A stretch of DNA of 64,000 nucleotides from Reticulitermes lucifugus (taxonomy: Eukaryota > Arthropoda > Insecta > Blattodea > Rhinotermitidae), in assembly GCA_026260175.1 (NCBI GenBank), contig JAKCWW010001014.1, forward strand, positions 1,630-65,629, written 5' to 3'. The notes below the pieces were generated by a model. That model ran no database searches. It was not told where the DNA came from and saw nothing but the letters and a program-made list of their open reading frames with translations. Positions 10,706 through 22,612 of this stretch are shown one piece after another. The position numbers were made by a program, and so were the translations under genes. Position 1 is the first letter of the stretch; every line of letters starts with the position of its first letter.

Positions 10706-12357
10706 TAATGTGATTTTAATCCAAAGCTTACACTACTCCTGTAAGCTTGAGTTAAAACTACCACATCGTGTACTTAGAATCCTTATTAGACTTCTTGACT
10801 CACAACGTGTACAAAAGTTACAACACAGAATGAGTCAGTATTTCAGGTTTAAAAGCAATTTGGGGCAAAATGTACAACATCATTAACATCAGATTGTGTA
10901 TTTCATATCTCGATATTAGAATGTCATTGTTTCGAACATAACACCATGAATGAATAAATTTGTACCTGTACCTATTCGACACGCCGTGTTGGCGCTTGGC
11001 ACCCTACACAAACCTCAGTTATATATAAAAGAGGGTCAGATTCATGCTCCAACGTTTCTACTCTCGGAGAAAGAAACTACCGGAATCCATCTGTCGGGCC
11101 CACAGCGGGTCCGATTGTGGCAAAGATGGGAACAATCTGTGATCCTATAAAGAAATGTACTCACAATTCAAATACTTTTTGGTCGCTTTACTAAAGGACC
11201 ACATTAATAAAATACAGCTTACATTTTATATTATATAGACCTACATTTACAGCCAAAATTATAAAGAGTGGAGATTTACATCCACTCCCCCACAGGCCTT
11301 CAAAGTGTTGTGCTTAATTAGGCACAAAGGTAACTTTACTTTACACTTCATTAGGATTAGGATCTTCTGAGATATGAAAACATGCAGTGTGGTAGGTATG
11401 TACCAACTCTTCAGAGGAAACTCTTCCCTCCACCACCCCTGATAATGGAGGAAGCAAATTCTTCAGAACCATTGGTGCTTATTTATCAAACTACATGACG
11501 TCATGTCTTTTAAGACCGTAGGCCTGACGTCAACAATCACGGCAGTAACAACCCCCAAACGTCATCCCTCACATTCACATCCCACAAAAAATATGAAAAA
11601 TAAAGGACAAAACATTAGTACACCAATTGTCCAGGATAACTGTAATTGTTACGACTCCGTGACATGAAGTTTCGTTAAACTTAACGCAGTGAAGGCCGTA
11701 CTTTACTTAGGGAGTAAATAAATTTCAATCCGTAATATCCTTATTTATATCCGAATGGCGTGAATTCCGGTGCATTTGTGAGTTTCCTGAAACCCGGCAG
11801 AGAAGTGGTTGAACTTTTCTTATGTGAGAAATGAAAATCACATTGATAGAGTAATTTCAAACCATACAGGTTTTTTTAATGTAAGGAACGCCTTGGTAAA
11901 GTGTGTTCTACGTCACGCGGTACGCCATTCACAATCTTGTTGTACCTTGAGGAGTCACAGTCGCCAAATAGATACCAGTATGCCCTACTCGACGTACTGT
12001 TTCTGTAAACTCCGGGCAAGCTGATCACCACTATGGCACTTCTTCGTCTATCCACATTTTCCACAACGGAAGGAGTATTTAATACACGGCTGTAATTGAC
12101 AATCCCACACTGCGTGGTGTCCAGCTAGTTTTCTGTCCCGACCTCACAATTAAAACAATCAACCACAATACAAAAAATACATAAACTTAACTTATAACTT
12201 GCCGCTACACATGACGTCACATCGGTCTTGAGACTACGGCACTACTTTTAACGTCACACACCGATGTTGCACTCGAAGTAGGAAATTGGAGGGAGAAATT
12301 TTTATAATATTTATTATAGAACAAATTTGGTAGACTTAATTATAGACTGGATGGGGA
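10706..12357. other. No gene seen; one SINE fragment
   Basis: AT-rich sequence. Short frames at 10950-11150 and 11809-12024 carry no known motif. The only element I can place is the SINE-D 3' fragment listed separately. Confidence 0.55.
11268..11345 (+). mobile_element. Probable SINE-D 3'-end fragment
   Basis: AAGAGTGGAGATTTACATCC, CCCCCACAGGCCTTCAAAG and GTAACTTTACTTTAC follow in the same order as the SINE-D 3' end at 7430-7494 (AGAGTAGATTTACACC, GTGCCTTCACGGCC, GTGAACTTTACTTTCC), with a small insertion. The 5' part is missing. Confidence 0.5.
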
Positions 12358-12620
12358 TTTTTTTTTTCCATGGCGCGACAGCCCCTAGTGGGCCAGTGCC
12401 TCCTCATTGTCGAGGCTTCACGATCACACTCAGACACACCGCACATTCGGTAGGATTCTTCTGGACGGGTGATCAGCCCGACGCACAGACCTCTACCTGA
12501 CAACACACAACACTCACAAAAGACAGACATCCATAGCCCAGGGGGAATTCGAACCCATAAACCCAGCAAGCGAATGGCCGAAGACCGACGCCTTAAACCG
12601 TTCAGGTTACTACCCAGGCT
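12358..12620 (-). mobile_element. SINE-A copy, full length with A-tail
   Basis: On the minus strand the head lies near 12620-12545 (B-box region GGTTCGAATTCCCC), followed by the full SINE-A body. It ends GTTGTCGCGCCATGG-like and runs into a ten-base A-tail (seen as T at 12358-12367). The A-box region is eroded. No convincing target-site duplication. Confidence 0.9.
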
Positions 12621-13951
12621 TTAGGGCTACCTATACTAATTCGGCTTTATCGTTCTTTTCTACATTTGGTTTCCCACCGTTCTCAGGCTTTATGTACGAT
12701 AGATGACATGAATGTAAACAAGTGAAGTGAAATATTTTAGTTTCTTTCACGACAAACACACAATAACAGCAGTTATAGGGTATGTTTAAAAATAGCAATG
12801 TAAAACTAAGAATGAAATTGTATTCTATACAGATGTGTCACACATATGAAGAGAAGGTCTCTTTGTAGGCGCACTTTTTACAGCACATACTTTCACGAGT
12901 AGAAGACACTGAGTGCCTGGTAGCTGGCGTTAATCAGCACAGGGCTTTGACACGTAAGTACTTTCATCAGTACAAGACTTCCACAATAAGTACATATAGG
13001 CCATACCAGACGATACGAGAGATGACCCTCCAAAATGTGTACAAGTTTGCCTGCTGCATTGTTTACAAAATAAAGTATTCATATATTACGTTACGTTCAG
13101 CCTTTTAACTGTCAGCACTTTGCATAAAATTCTGTTATTCTTATGAAACATAAATCTGTCGCCACGTTATGAGTCAGCGTCAGCTCGGTCGCATTTAGTT
13201 GAGCGCGGTAGTGATGTTCTTTCTTCTTCTCATTTTCACAATATATACGTATATACACTTTCTAAACATTTTAATTTACCAGTTGGCATTTGTAAATAAT
13301 TTTCTTTGAATGTCGAAATAAATGCGCGAGTGAGCACGTGTAAATGTGCTATTTGTTGCGATTCTTAGGACTAAGGAAAGTGCAAGGCAGGCAATGAAAA
13401 TATAACGTAATATTGAGGCACGTTCGCGTAAGCAGCGTAGCAGCGGGAAAGCAATAAATATTAAATATAGTGATAGTGTGTTTGTAGCCTTAGTTATCCA
13501 GCATGCACTGCGCATGCGCCTTATTTTATTGTCATCTGTGATCTATGGCTCTATCATATCCTTCCATATTCCCTGATAAACGGCAAGATTTTCGAAAAAC
13601 GTTATTGAAAGTGAAATGTGTGTTTTGGTTTCTCTACAAATTTTGTCTGAAATATTTCTCATTCTAAGAAGAATCCAGCGAGATATTATCATAAATGTAC
13701 ATAGGTGTTCATGTAAAGTACCCGTTATTCTTGTCAGATTTTAATCAGACTTGGATTTTCTCGATAGATTTTTGAAAAATTTTCAAATATTAAATTTTAC
13801 GAAAACCCCTTCTGTGGGAGCCGAGTTGCACCATGCGGACGAACGGACAGACATGACGACGCTTATAGTTGCTTTTCGCTATTCTGCGTAAACCTCTAAA
13901 GAAAAGGTATAAGTTCCAGCATTTGTTCTAAGGTGTAGCACTTCTCATTTA
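12621..13951. other. No recognisable feature
   Basis: AT-rich noncoding DNA. Two loosely similar stretches (about 12885-12910 and 12950-12975, both around ACTTTCA...GTA-AAGAC) hint at a short degraded duplication. Confidence 0.5.
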
Positions 13952-14235
13952 CAAGTGTAGACGGCAAAGCTACTAGGCTACGGGCTGGACGGTCCAGGGT
14001 TTAATTCCCAGTAGGGGCAAGAGATTTTTCTCTTCTCCATATCGTGCAGACCGGACATGGGGCCTACCTGCTCCACACTCAATGGGTAAATAGGGTTAGG
14101 TCCACGAGATTATGCGGTCGGAGCGCGAAACTGATCACTTACCTACATTTAGTGTTGAGGTTACCAATGAGTGGAGCTCCATATATGCTTCATAGCATAA
14201 ACAGGAACAATTTACGGCTACCTGTACCTCGCAAG
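13952..14235 (+). mobile_element. SINE-D-like copy, diverged
   Basis: A tRNA-like head (GCAAAGCTACTAGGCTACGGGCTGGACGG) has an eroded B box (GGTTTAATTCC) and is followed by GCAAGAGATTTTTCTC, CGTGCAGACCGGACATGGGGCC, ACTGATCACTTACCTA and AGTGTTGAGG. The body is closer to the copy at 31818 than to those at 7216 and 42477, suggesting at least two D subfamilies. The 3' edge is uncertain. Confidence 0.75.
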
Positions 14236-15874
14236 AGATACACAGTCTGCATTACTAACAGTGGAAAATAAAATGTTTGCAGTGTCAGCTGGTTCTGCAT
14301 CGACCAGAATCAAAGTTTCCTAACTTTTTCAAAATTACCTTGTAGTACAAAAATACATTAAAAATGGTGCAACTCCTTAGCATTTATAATTCTTGTCTAA
14401 AGCACTTTCCGATTCCACATAAGATATCTTATATTAAAAGTAGTAAAATATTTTTTCCCCGTCGTCAAAAGTAATTGTTAGTAAGTCAGCCTCAAACACA
14501 GTAATTTCACCTGATACTAATGTGTAAAATCTGGCATAAAATTCAACCATCGCTTTATGTGATTTTGGAATTGGCATATGAAGACATGATTATGGACATG
14601 ACCTCCCTAAAAGGGTTTTGTTTGTGCTGTACGCATTGCTTATGAAGTCTGTAAAGGTTGATCTGAATTGCGTTAATAGAAATGTAATAAACGGAAAATT
14701 AATATTTGGGACGATTTCTATTATCAATATCAAAAAAGGTAAAATTTATTCGTATTATAAACTCATTTAAAGTAGCAGCATATAAATTACGTTCACAGGA
14801 CGAAATAAAAGTCGGCCGAGCTACAATAGTTAAAAAACCCGCTATTTTGAGTGCATTTAAAATTATGTACTTCTATGGCGATTGTATATATATCCGTGGT
14901 TTTCATGTCACTCTTGGAGAAACACTCGCCACTTCTATAAGAAACATCAAGAGAATATGAAGAAATGTCCTAGAGGAAGTCCGCCGCATTTATCGTACGC
15001 ATATATGAATAGAAACTCCCAAGTTCCACGTAAGCAACGACATTTTTCTCGAAATTATATGCCAAATACTTGGTGAAGAATCCTTCGGGGGAACACTCTG
15101 CACGCTTCTTGTTACGTGTGCTCCTCAAGATTGTGTGGGAAGCCATAAGAATAGTCTATGGTCAAAAAGTTTCGTAACAATCTCCTAAAATTACAAGGGG
15201 AAAGGCTAATATGAACAAAAGAATCCATATTTCATGCAATGAGAAAACGTACCGCCCATCGTGCCTCCATTCTTGAGGTAATAGTAAATCAGGGAACATA
15301 AAGAGTCTGACTACTGGGTGAATAAAGATATATAGGTCTATAAACATAAAACTGATTTTTGAACGAGTCTATTTTTGTGATCATATAGCCTAAGGTAGAT
15401 TTGTCTCTGTGCTTAAGCAAGCGTCACCCCGTGAAAAGTAATGTCTTACGTAATGAATTTCACAAATGATATCTGAAATAATAAATTATTATTAAGCTTA
15501 CTACATGCCAGCGGTAACTTTTTACTCTACGCGAAATGTTCATATTCCTTCCTTTGGAATTATTTATTGTTTCTCCACATTAACCAGCTCTTCGATTACC
15601 GCTTGATATCAGTCAATCAACAGCCCACTGTATCAAGCAGAACAGTGCAAGACCAGCAAACTGGTATGCGTTCACGTAGAAATGACTGCAATTAAAACCA
15701 CATATTTTCAAAAATATCAACGGGACATTTCAGTACAAAAGAGTGAGCCTTAAATTTTATGTTTTCTACCATCAATATTCGAAACCACCAAAAATTGCTG
15801 GAATTACGAGGTCATAGGTGGTGTTTAAATGATGTAAACATCACACGTTACCTCGTGAAAATGGATTCGTAGAT
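14236..15874. other. No recognisable feature
   Basis: AT-rich noncoding DNA. Open frames up to 84 codons (14706-14960) lack recognisable motifs. Confidence 0.55.
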
Positions 15875-16327
15875 TTAGACAGGAGTTCCTGGAAAAACAG
15901 AGAAACGTCTGTGTTTCTTTACACATAAGTTACAGGGAACAAAAATCTGTCTATCGTTATACACAGTACTTTCAAAAGATAAGGTACCAAACGCCCTGAC
16001 AACGAGAACTTTACTCTCACTTCGACGTATACATGACACATGTGTACCATATGGTACCCACCAGACCTCCAAGCAGTCACTACTGACATTAAGGAATTTG
16101 TCCGCCATGGCACCGCGGCTTGTAGCCTGGCATAGAAGAAAGTGGTGTTAAGTGTTTTTAGCCAGAAGGTGACTGCTTGCTTCCCGTTGGCGTCTGTTGC
16201 ATATCTCTCACCAGTCAGGTCCTTTTTAAGGGGGCCACAAAAGATGGAAATAACTGAACGCGATATCGGGATTGTAGTAGGGGTGGTCCATAATTTCCCA
16301 GCCGTAGCCACAAGTCCGGTTTTCAGT
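15875..16327 (-). pseudogene. Mariner-type transposase relic, C-terminal third (minus strand)
   Basis: Read on the minus strand, the frames give in order GWEIMDHPYYNPDIAF, GPLKKDLTGERYATDANG, KQAVTFWLKTLNTTFFYARL and NVSSDCLEVWWVPYGTHV. This is the C-terminal part of a mariner transposase: the third catalytic Asp region (normally YSPDLAPSDFHLFGPLKKHLAGKRF; here the Asp of NPD is kept), then the lysine-rich segment and the WLQTLDTDFFY-type tail. Frame changes between pieces and the absence of the N-terminal helix-turn-helix and the first two catalytic Asp regions show a dead fragment. Its 5' edge abuts an oppositely oriented piece of the same family. Confidence 0.85.
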
Positions 16328-16333
16328 ATGGAG

Positions 16334-16470
16334 TCCAGTGATTTCCATCTCTTTGGATCCCTTATGAAGCACTTGGCTGGCAAACGATTTGCGACAGACG
16401 CCGACGATAAACAATCTACTACTTCCTTGGTACAGACACTTTACCCCGATACAAGCCGTGGTGCCATGCA
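16334..16470 (+). pseudogene. Mariner-type transposase relic (plus strand), inverted partner of the preceding fragment
   Basis: The plus strand reads SDFHLFGSLMKHLAGKRF, then ATDADDKQSTTSLVQTL, then DNA (ACAAGCCGTGGTGCCATG) that also matches the minus-strand fragment near 16108-16128. The two fragments therefore cover the same part of a mariner transposase in opposite directions and meet within about 10 bp near 16330. The 151-codon open frame that spans this join on the plus strand (16142-16597) is an accident of the inversion, not a gene. Confidence 0.85.
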
Positions 16471-18117
16471 TACAACGATGTTAGAATCAAGTTCGGCATC
16501 AGAGTGTTTGTTACGTAATGTTTTTTTTTTTAATTCCTTGTACTTCGACGGCAATAACACATTGTACACCCGGTTGCTAACCAGTACGAGTCCCTAAAGA
16601 CCTCAGACAAATATCTTGCTTGTAATTTTGCTTTCGTGTTCCACATTGTCCGTGTTTAAACAGACACCACAGCACTGTGCTGCTATTGTTGGAAGGAAGG
16701 TAAAAGTGAACGCAGCAACAAAAGGCCCTCGCCTACTGCTGGAGGATGAACAACGAAGAATCGTGCTTCTGCATGCAGCCATGGACCTTTCGCTGCAGGT
16801 CAGACAAGAAGGGGCAGTCGGGGGAGGGGGGGCGATTTTTATGTATATAATACATGGTTAGGTACGCCCACAGGCTCAACGTACGAATAAACTTCATTGT
16901 TCAGCCGTTGCTTATAAAGTGTATATTTTATGTTTGGAAATACGACACTGGTCTCCATTGTATATTGTTTGCGGAGTACAAGAAGAGGCAAAATTATCTG
17001 TATGCATGAACATTATTGTACTTTCTTGGTGACAAGTTCCTTACAAATTAGACACAGTATTCATTCTACCTTTTCATGTTCCGGAAATTATTCTATTGTC
17101 CGTTTAGCACTGAGGATATTCGATCGTCATCAAAGAAATAATGTGCCATTTATGTTGAAAGCCATACGAAATGGCGTAGTTCAGCTTGACAGGAAATAAC
17201 AAGAGCGTAAAGAACAGTACCTTACGTGACACAGATTGATCTCAATTACTCATTATTAAACTAAAGCATTTTTCAATCTTCATAAAAAACATATTTAGCA
17301 CGAAAGGTATGACTGCACAGCACGTAATTCTGATCTATTGACCCACTTTTCTTTAGTTACACACTTTTGAATAATGGTGTAAAGTAATCCAGTCGGCGTG
17401 TATGCCAATAATTTTCTTTTTAATGTCCTGGTTAAAACAAATACGATCCTGCAAGAAAATTCAAAAGAAAGAAGGTCCAAACTAACAAAGAACACAGAGT
17501 AACTTAATCAGCAGTTTTAGACTATGGATATTGTAACTCAGTGTATCTTATGGGGCACATTTCCGCTGCTTCTACGCCTACTGTGTACTTGGCATACAAC
17601 TGCAAGAAGTTTTCCTCCTTGCACAAAGATAATTACAAGACAAAAAAGTTTCAAACTTCCGATGCTGCGGGGCTACTTGCGGTATGTAATTAAAAATGTC
17701 GCCGAAAAAGCTGTAATAATATTGGCAAATTATCACGTAACCAAGGTAATTTCTTATCATTATCGTGCACTGCGATACTTTTATGATGTCATCCCTTAGA
17801 AAGGAATATTTTAGTCACCGTATAATCAGAAAGCCTTCTGATAACTTGTCTTGAAATATTCTGTCTACTTAAATTCTGAGAGAGTAGAAAAATTATGAAG
17901 AATCGACCTAAAAGGAAACAAAGTTTAAAGATAAAAAGTTTGCAAACATGATCAGTGTGTACTTGTGTAAGCATATATAATTACACATAATCTGTTTTAT
18001 TCCTACATTTACTAGTTCCAGTGGAATGCTGAAAAAAGCGGGCCAACCTAAATATGCAAGATAGCCCTAAAGGCTGCAGCTTATTATTGTACTACGTTAC
18101 CAGGTTACGGAAGGTAA
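16471..18117. other. No gene seen
   Basis: Noncoding. A G-rich run at 16819-16833 (GGGGGAGGGGGGG) could form a quadruplex. Open frames such as 17524-17799 (91 codons) have no recognisable motif. Confidence 0.55.
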
Positions 18118-18830
18118 GCAGGGAGTTCGGAAAGTAATACCTCTATATTTATGTCTTTACATCTAGACAAGATACTGAAATGAAACACTACACAAAATGT
18201 CGCTCAGAATGTGTGCTTTGTTTCTCTACATCATTTTCCATGTAATGTCCCTCTCGTTCGATACAACACCGCCAGCGCTGAACAGGTTTTTTGAACCAGT
18301 CTGTGTAGAATTCTTCAGGCTGTTCTCGAAACAATTTCTTCATAACATGCGAAATTAATTCCTTTGAGATGTTTCGTGAAAGCTGCAAACAACCAGAAGT
18401 CAGATGGTGCCAAATCCGGGCTGTATGGAAGGTGTGGAACAACTTCAATTCCGATGCTCTATGGTCGCTGAAGTAGCAGCAACAGTGTGGGCTCCTTGGA
18501 CATCATGTTGAAGACGCATCGGGTTTTTTCCCTACGAACGCGATAGATTCGTTATTTCAGCCTCTTTAGGGTCTTTATGTAAGTCTCGGAGTTAATTTTC
18601 ATCGATTTTCTTAAACAAGTTCGTCGAATTGTTGCATGTTCAAATCGTGAAATTCGCTGACAGACCCTCCATAACGCGGCTGGTCGTTCAGGTCCAAATT
18701 TCCGCCAATATCCCTCGATGTTATTACCCAACGACACAGAGTACATATGTTCACAGTATATTCGCCACAGAAAACCAATAATCGCCGGTGAATTTCTGTA
18801 GAAGTTTCATTTACCCTTTATTTTACCAGA
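18118..18830 (-). pseudogene. Mariner transposon relic with internal deletion
   Basis: On the minus strand the high-coordinate end encodes the DNA-binding region: TVNICTLCRWV then DLNDQPRYGGSVS, matching the mariner 'VSTVRRWV ... DxPRSGRP' helix-turn-helix. Below 18540 the C-terminal part follows: a VVPHLPYSPD-like stretch, FREQPEEFYTDWFKK and QRWRCCIEREGHY. The span between is far too short for the two upstream catalytic Asp segments, so the centre is deleted, and several frames are needed to read it. The low-coordinate end (GGGAGTTCGGAAAGTAAT at about 18121) resembles a mariner terminal inverted repeat, while the opposite terminus is not visible. It differs from the mariner at 15875. Confidence 0.82.
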
Positions 18831-18884
18831 AGATTACAGCAATAAACATCAATGGAAGCCACGTATGGTTTAATCGGTGTTACA

Positions 18885-18972
18885 CTTTCACGTTATCTCT
18901 AAGTAGCAAATCTGCTTATCGTATCAAGCTTTCACGTTATCTCGAAGTAGCAAATCTGCTTATCGTATCAAC
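18885..18972. repeat. Tandem duplication, 44 bp x 2
   Basis: Two adjacent 44-bp copies (18885-18928 and 18929-18972) beginning CTTTCACGTTATCTC differ at only two positions, so the duplication is recent compared with the decayed mariner beside it. Confidence 0.95.
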
Positions 18973-21539
18973 TTGACAGCGTACATTTTGAGTGAAAGGA
19001 CCAGAAAGCAGGCTCTTAGCAATGGATCAGTGAAAGGGTTATCTACATATACCTAGAAATTGTTAAATTGTTAAAATTTCAACTGGCTTTGTACCGATTT
19101 AGGAATACCTGGCTTCTACTTCTGTCCCTTGTTTCGTGCCACCTTGGCTACAACACTGCTCTTTTATGCCCAGTGGCAATAACACAGTACACGTAAAGAA
19201 AGCCTATCAGGAAAGAAAATATAATAAGATGCACGCGAATAAAGTGGGATGTCAAATACGTGTTTATTGTGTTATGTATTTACAGAATGTAGACATACCA
19301 AACATCTAGCAATGTTTTATATTTAGTGTTAATGACGCCTTCAGAAACTTACATTACACTGCCTGGAAACGGCAGGGTTATTAGCGAAAAATGAATTGGA
19401 AAATAATTTGGAAGAAAGCCGTCGTGGCCTAGATTAAGTTACAACCAATGAATACCCCGGCGAAAAATGGAAACGCTTTTCCCGAATACAAATCAATAGG
19501 GTTTTTCTTCTTTCTGACACACACACGCCTAACAGAAAAGCATCGGCATTTTTATGCACATAGAAATTTTTGGCAGCAAATTCACGATGATTAGCAGAAC
19601 ACAGAGACTGGAAAAGGAGATTTTATCTAGAATTAATCATAAGAGAATAATAAGTTAAAAGTGTAATTTATTAAGAAAGCGAAGACGTATAGCTGTAGAA
19701 GCTTGTAAAAACTGCAAGCCTAAGAAGGGGGTTGTGAAAAATCATCTGCAGTTGCAATAAAGACTTAGGATGATACATATGATCATGAGTATCGCGGACA
19801 ATCTAAAAGTAACGACTAAAGGAAAATAGGGTTATTTTTATAATTATATATTACAATTTTTATTTTATTTGTGTTAGAACTTTTGAAGTCATTCACATAG
19901 ATAGATTGGCACAACTCAAGATCGCTAGTTATTATAGGAGAATTAGCAATGTGCGTTGACTGAAACAGAAAAGACTGGTTAGCCTGATGATGACTTATGT
20001 ATAGCCGAAACATACAATAGAGTACCAATAGCAAAATACATTATAATTGCCGATTATATTCAATTTATTATTGCTAACTGTACAATTATATCAGTCAGGA
20101 GCATTACCTTTTAAAAAAATTATCTCAGTGATACCCAATTTTGACAATGTGCTGTAAAGTTTATTTTTGTCAGACTGTAACTAAAAGTGGTGCGTGGTAA
20201 CAAATGGTAGTAAGACTTCATGGTATCAGATGTAATGAAAATAATTTAGTGGTTTTAGAGGTGTCACGTGTGGATAGACGGGCGGACATATGACAAAGGT
20301 AATATGAACATCTTTGTGTTTTTATTTGCCAACGCGCCTAGAAGAAACGACGTTATACGCAAGCAAGTTCGGCTAAATTTCTAAAGGATTAAACTTTCAT
20401 GCATCTTCTATGAGATGTATGGAGACTGTTCTACACAGAATTTTTTAATTTGGTTGGGTAGAATATAAGGATGGGGTTACTTTTATTTACCAGGTACGTG
20501 AAGTTATTAAATTTTTGTAGAGCAAGACGAGACCTAATATCTAATGCAAGGCCTGCGTTTGTGTTACATCTGTCTTTAATTTAGTTACGGTTGGAGGGAT
20601 GTGGAGCCTGAAACTTTATTGCTTATGAGTTTAAGCTCATTTAAGGGAAGAATTTTTAAATATTTATTGAAAACATCACCACTGCCAGAATCATGGTCAC
20701 AAGAGTCGGCCTTATACTGTATTTCTATGTAAGTAAAAATCAGTGGCCAAAATACATACCACACATTATTTGAGTTTTTGGCGACAAGATGCCTAATTAA
20801 TTACTTTTATTTAATTGAAAATTGCAGTGAATAGGCCTACCACATATCACAGTGAAAACCGCATCCGAATTTTGTCGAGTTCAGAACATGTATACATTTT
20901 AAACAGAATTGCAGAACGAATGCCAAGAGAAACGGGAGAAACGCGACTCACATAGACTAAAGCGAACACAGCTTCATCCACCATAAATCGCTTATGAACT
21001 GTCCGGATCTTACTGGATTTATTTCATGGGTGTTCATAAGACTAAATATGTTGCAAAGTCAAGTAGTAGGGCATGGCCCATTCAGTACAATTAGTCATCA
21101 TATAATTTTAGGGAATGACAATGTAGTCGATATAGAAATTAAGACAAGGCAGAAGCGTCCGAGGTATCGCGCTTCGATTTCTGGCAGCAGCAGAAATTAT
21201 TCCCTTCTGCACAGAGTTCAATCGGGCTCTGACCCCAACCCTCTTTCCTAACCAAATATTATCAGGCCCTATTGCTGCGGACATAAGGCGATTGGAGCGT
21301 AAGCCTAACTTGATACCTCCATCCAGTTTCGAGATTTAAGAACATATGGCCGTATGTCTTTACTTCCTCATCCTTCTTCATCGTGATGCTCTAAACAGCA
21401 CGAAGAATTTACCTTAACTTATGGCGGTAGTATTCAAATCACATTCTTCTTGCTTGTGACGTCATGTACAGGAGTCTGGTATAAATGTCCCAGTGATTCG
21501 GGGGGTCGAGCTGCCTGCATTCTCAGCATAGAAAAGTCA
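18973..21539. other. No gene seen
   Basis: AT-rich noncoding DNA. It contains the hairpin motif listed at 19983. The 85-codon frame at 20994-21251 has no motif I recognise. Confidence 0.55.
19983..20016 (+). other. CTGATGA ... GCCGAAAC hairpin module
   Basis: CCTGATGATGAC, a seven-base spacer, then AGCCGAAACATAC. CTGATGA and GAAAC are the two conserved blocks of a hammerhead-ribozyme core, in the right order and with a short gap, but the middle stem is weak (GAC/GCC) and no matching outer stem or cleavage triplet is evident. The same layout occurs at 9645-9684, 22264-22297 and about 33590-33617. Confidence 0.45.
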
Positions 21540-21625
21540 TTACTCTCAAGTTGGAGGCAGTAGTTTGCTCCGAAACCTTGGTGCCTTCCTACCAAACTTC
21601 ACGGTGTCACATAACAGAATACCGT
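21540..21625. repeat. Dispersed repeat E, copy 1
   Basis: Shares TGCTCCGAAACCTT, CTTCCTACCAA and CACGGTGTCACAT with 30340-30400 (CCTCCGAAACTTTG, CTTACCTACCAA, CACGGCGTCACAT) in the same order. Origin unknown. Confidence 0.5.
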
Positions 21626-22263
21626 AATATGAATTATTTTGTTGACTAAGCATAAATATATGCCAAATATGGAGTATGTATATGACAACAGGAATTTTGT
21701 ACTGTTAATTTCTCTAAACCCAGAGGAACTTTGGCAACTGTAAAAGTCTCATGCGTTCTAAACTTTAGAACAAATTTGGGTGGTTGGAGAAAATTCACCA
21801 ATACGATTAGACGTACTTTGTGACTTTGTGCCATTTCGCCGGCGCATATTGTGGGGATTTTATGCATGGTATTAATGAAGGGTACACAAATTTTCCAAAA
21901 GCCTAGGAGCAACCTTAAAATCATAGGAGCCAGGATGGTGACATGAAGTAGTTTATAATTTCCATCATGATGACCTACAAATATTAGGTGCCACCATACA
22001 AAATTTAGTCGCTCCGACGACTTGGTACCCGAGATTTTTTACCTCTAGTATTAACGTTATGCAACTCAACCCTTTGTGATTCACTGATCTTGCCCTTCCC
22101 GAGGATCTGTATGCCGCTTGTCGCAGTGTACAGTAAATATTACTCAATACAAAATAGCAATAATTATTAGCACATCTCAACAACTGTATTTAAAATATAA
22201 AGTTTTAGAGACGTGACCGATATATTGAACATTGTTCATCGTTTCAGGCTAAAAACCCCACAG

Positions 22264-22297
22264 TGTTTCGGAGACTGGACTCGTCTCCAGCTTCAGG
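22264..22297 (-). other. CTGAAGC ... CCGAAAC hairpin module
   Basis: On the minus strand CCTGAAGCTGGAGAC, a seven-base loop, then GTCTCCGAAAC. The stem GGAGAC/GTCTCC is perfect. The first block is CTGAAGC rather than CTGANGA, so a hammerhead core would be defective here. Confidence 0.5.
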
Positions 22298-22551
22298 TTC
22301 AAAGCACAGAGGGAGACAGATTCATTATCCAAAAGTTTGTGGAATTTTAGCCTAAGACGATGTACAACGTCCAAAATATCAGTTACGTCTATTACAGTAC
22401 ACAACTGTCAGAATTCTCTTAAATCAACATCTCATATGATATGAGAACCAAACGTGCATTACATTACACACAATAGATAAAGCAAAGCTGTCAAAGACAT
22501 ATCCGTTTACTAAGACTGGAAAGGTAATAAGTAAAGGCAAGGTTGTATTTG

Positions 22552-22612
22552 TCCACGCCATGAAGGCACATGATAGAGTAGAGGTATAGCTCCACTCATT
22601 CCTAGACGCTAC
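22552..22612 (-). mobile_element. SINE-D 3'-end fragment
   Basis: CCACGCCATGAAGGCA and GTAGAGGTATAGCTCCA, followed by ATTCCTAGACGCTAC, match the minus-strand form of the SINE-D 3' end seen at 25163-25220 and 62703-62770. The rest of the element is missing. Confidence 0.6.

Noticed and set aside
16142-16597. 151-codon plus-strand open frame, and a 154-codon minus frame at 15919-16383
   Set aside because: Both run through the head-to-head mariner join. Only parts of each frame match transposase, and the rest reads the opposite strand of the other arm.
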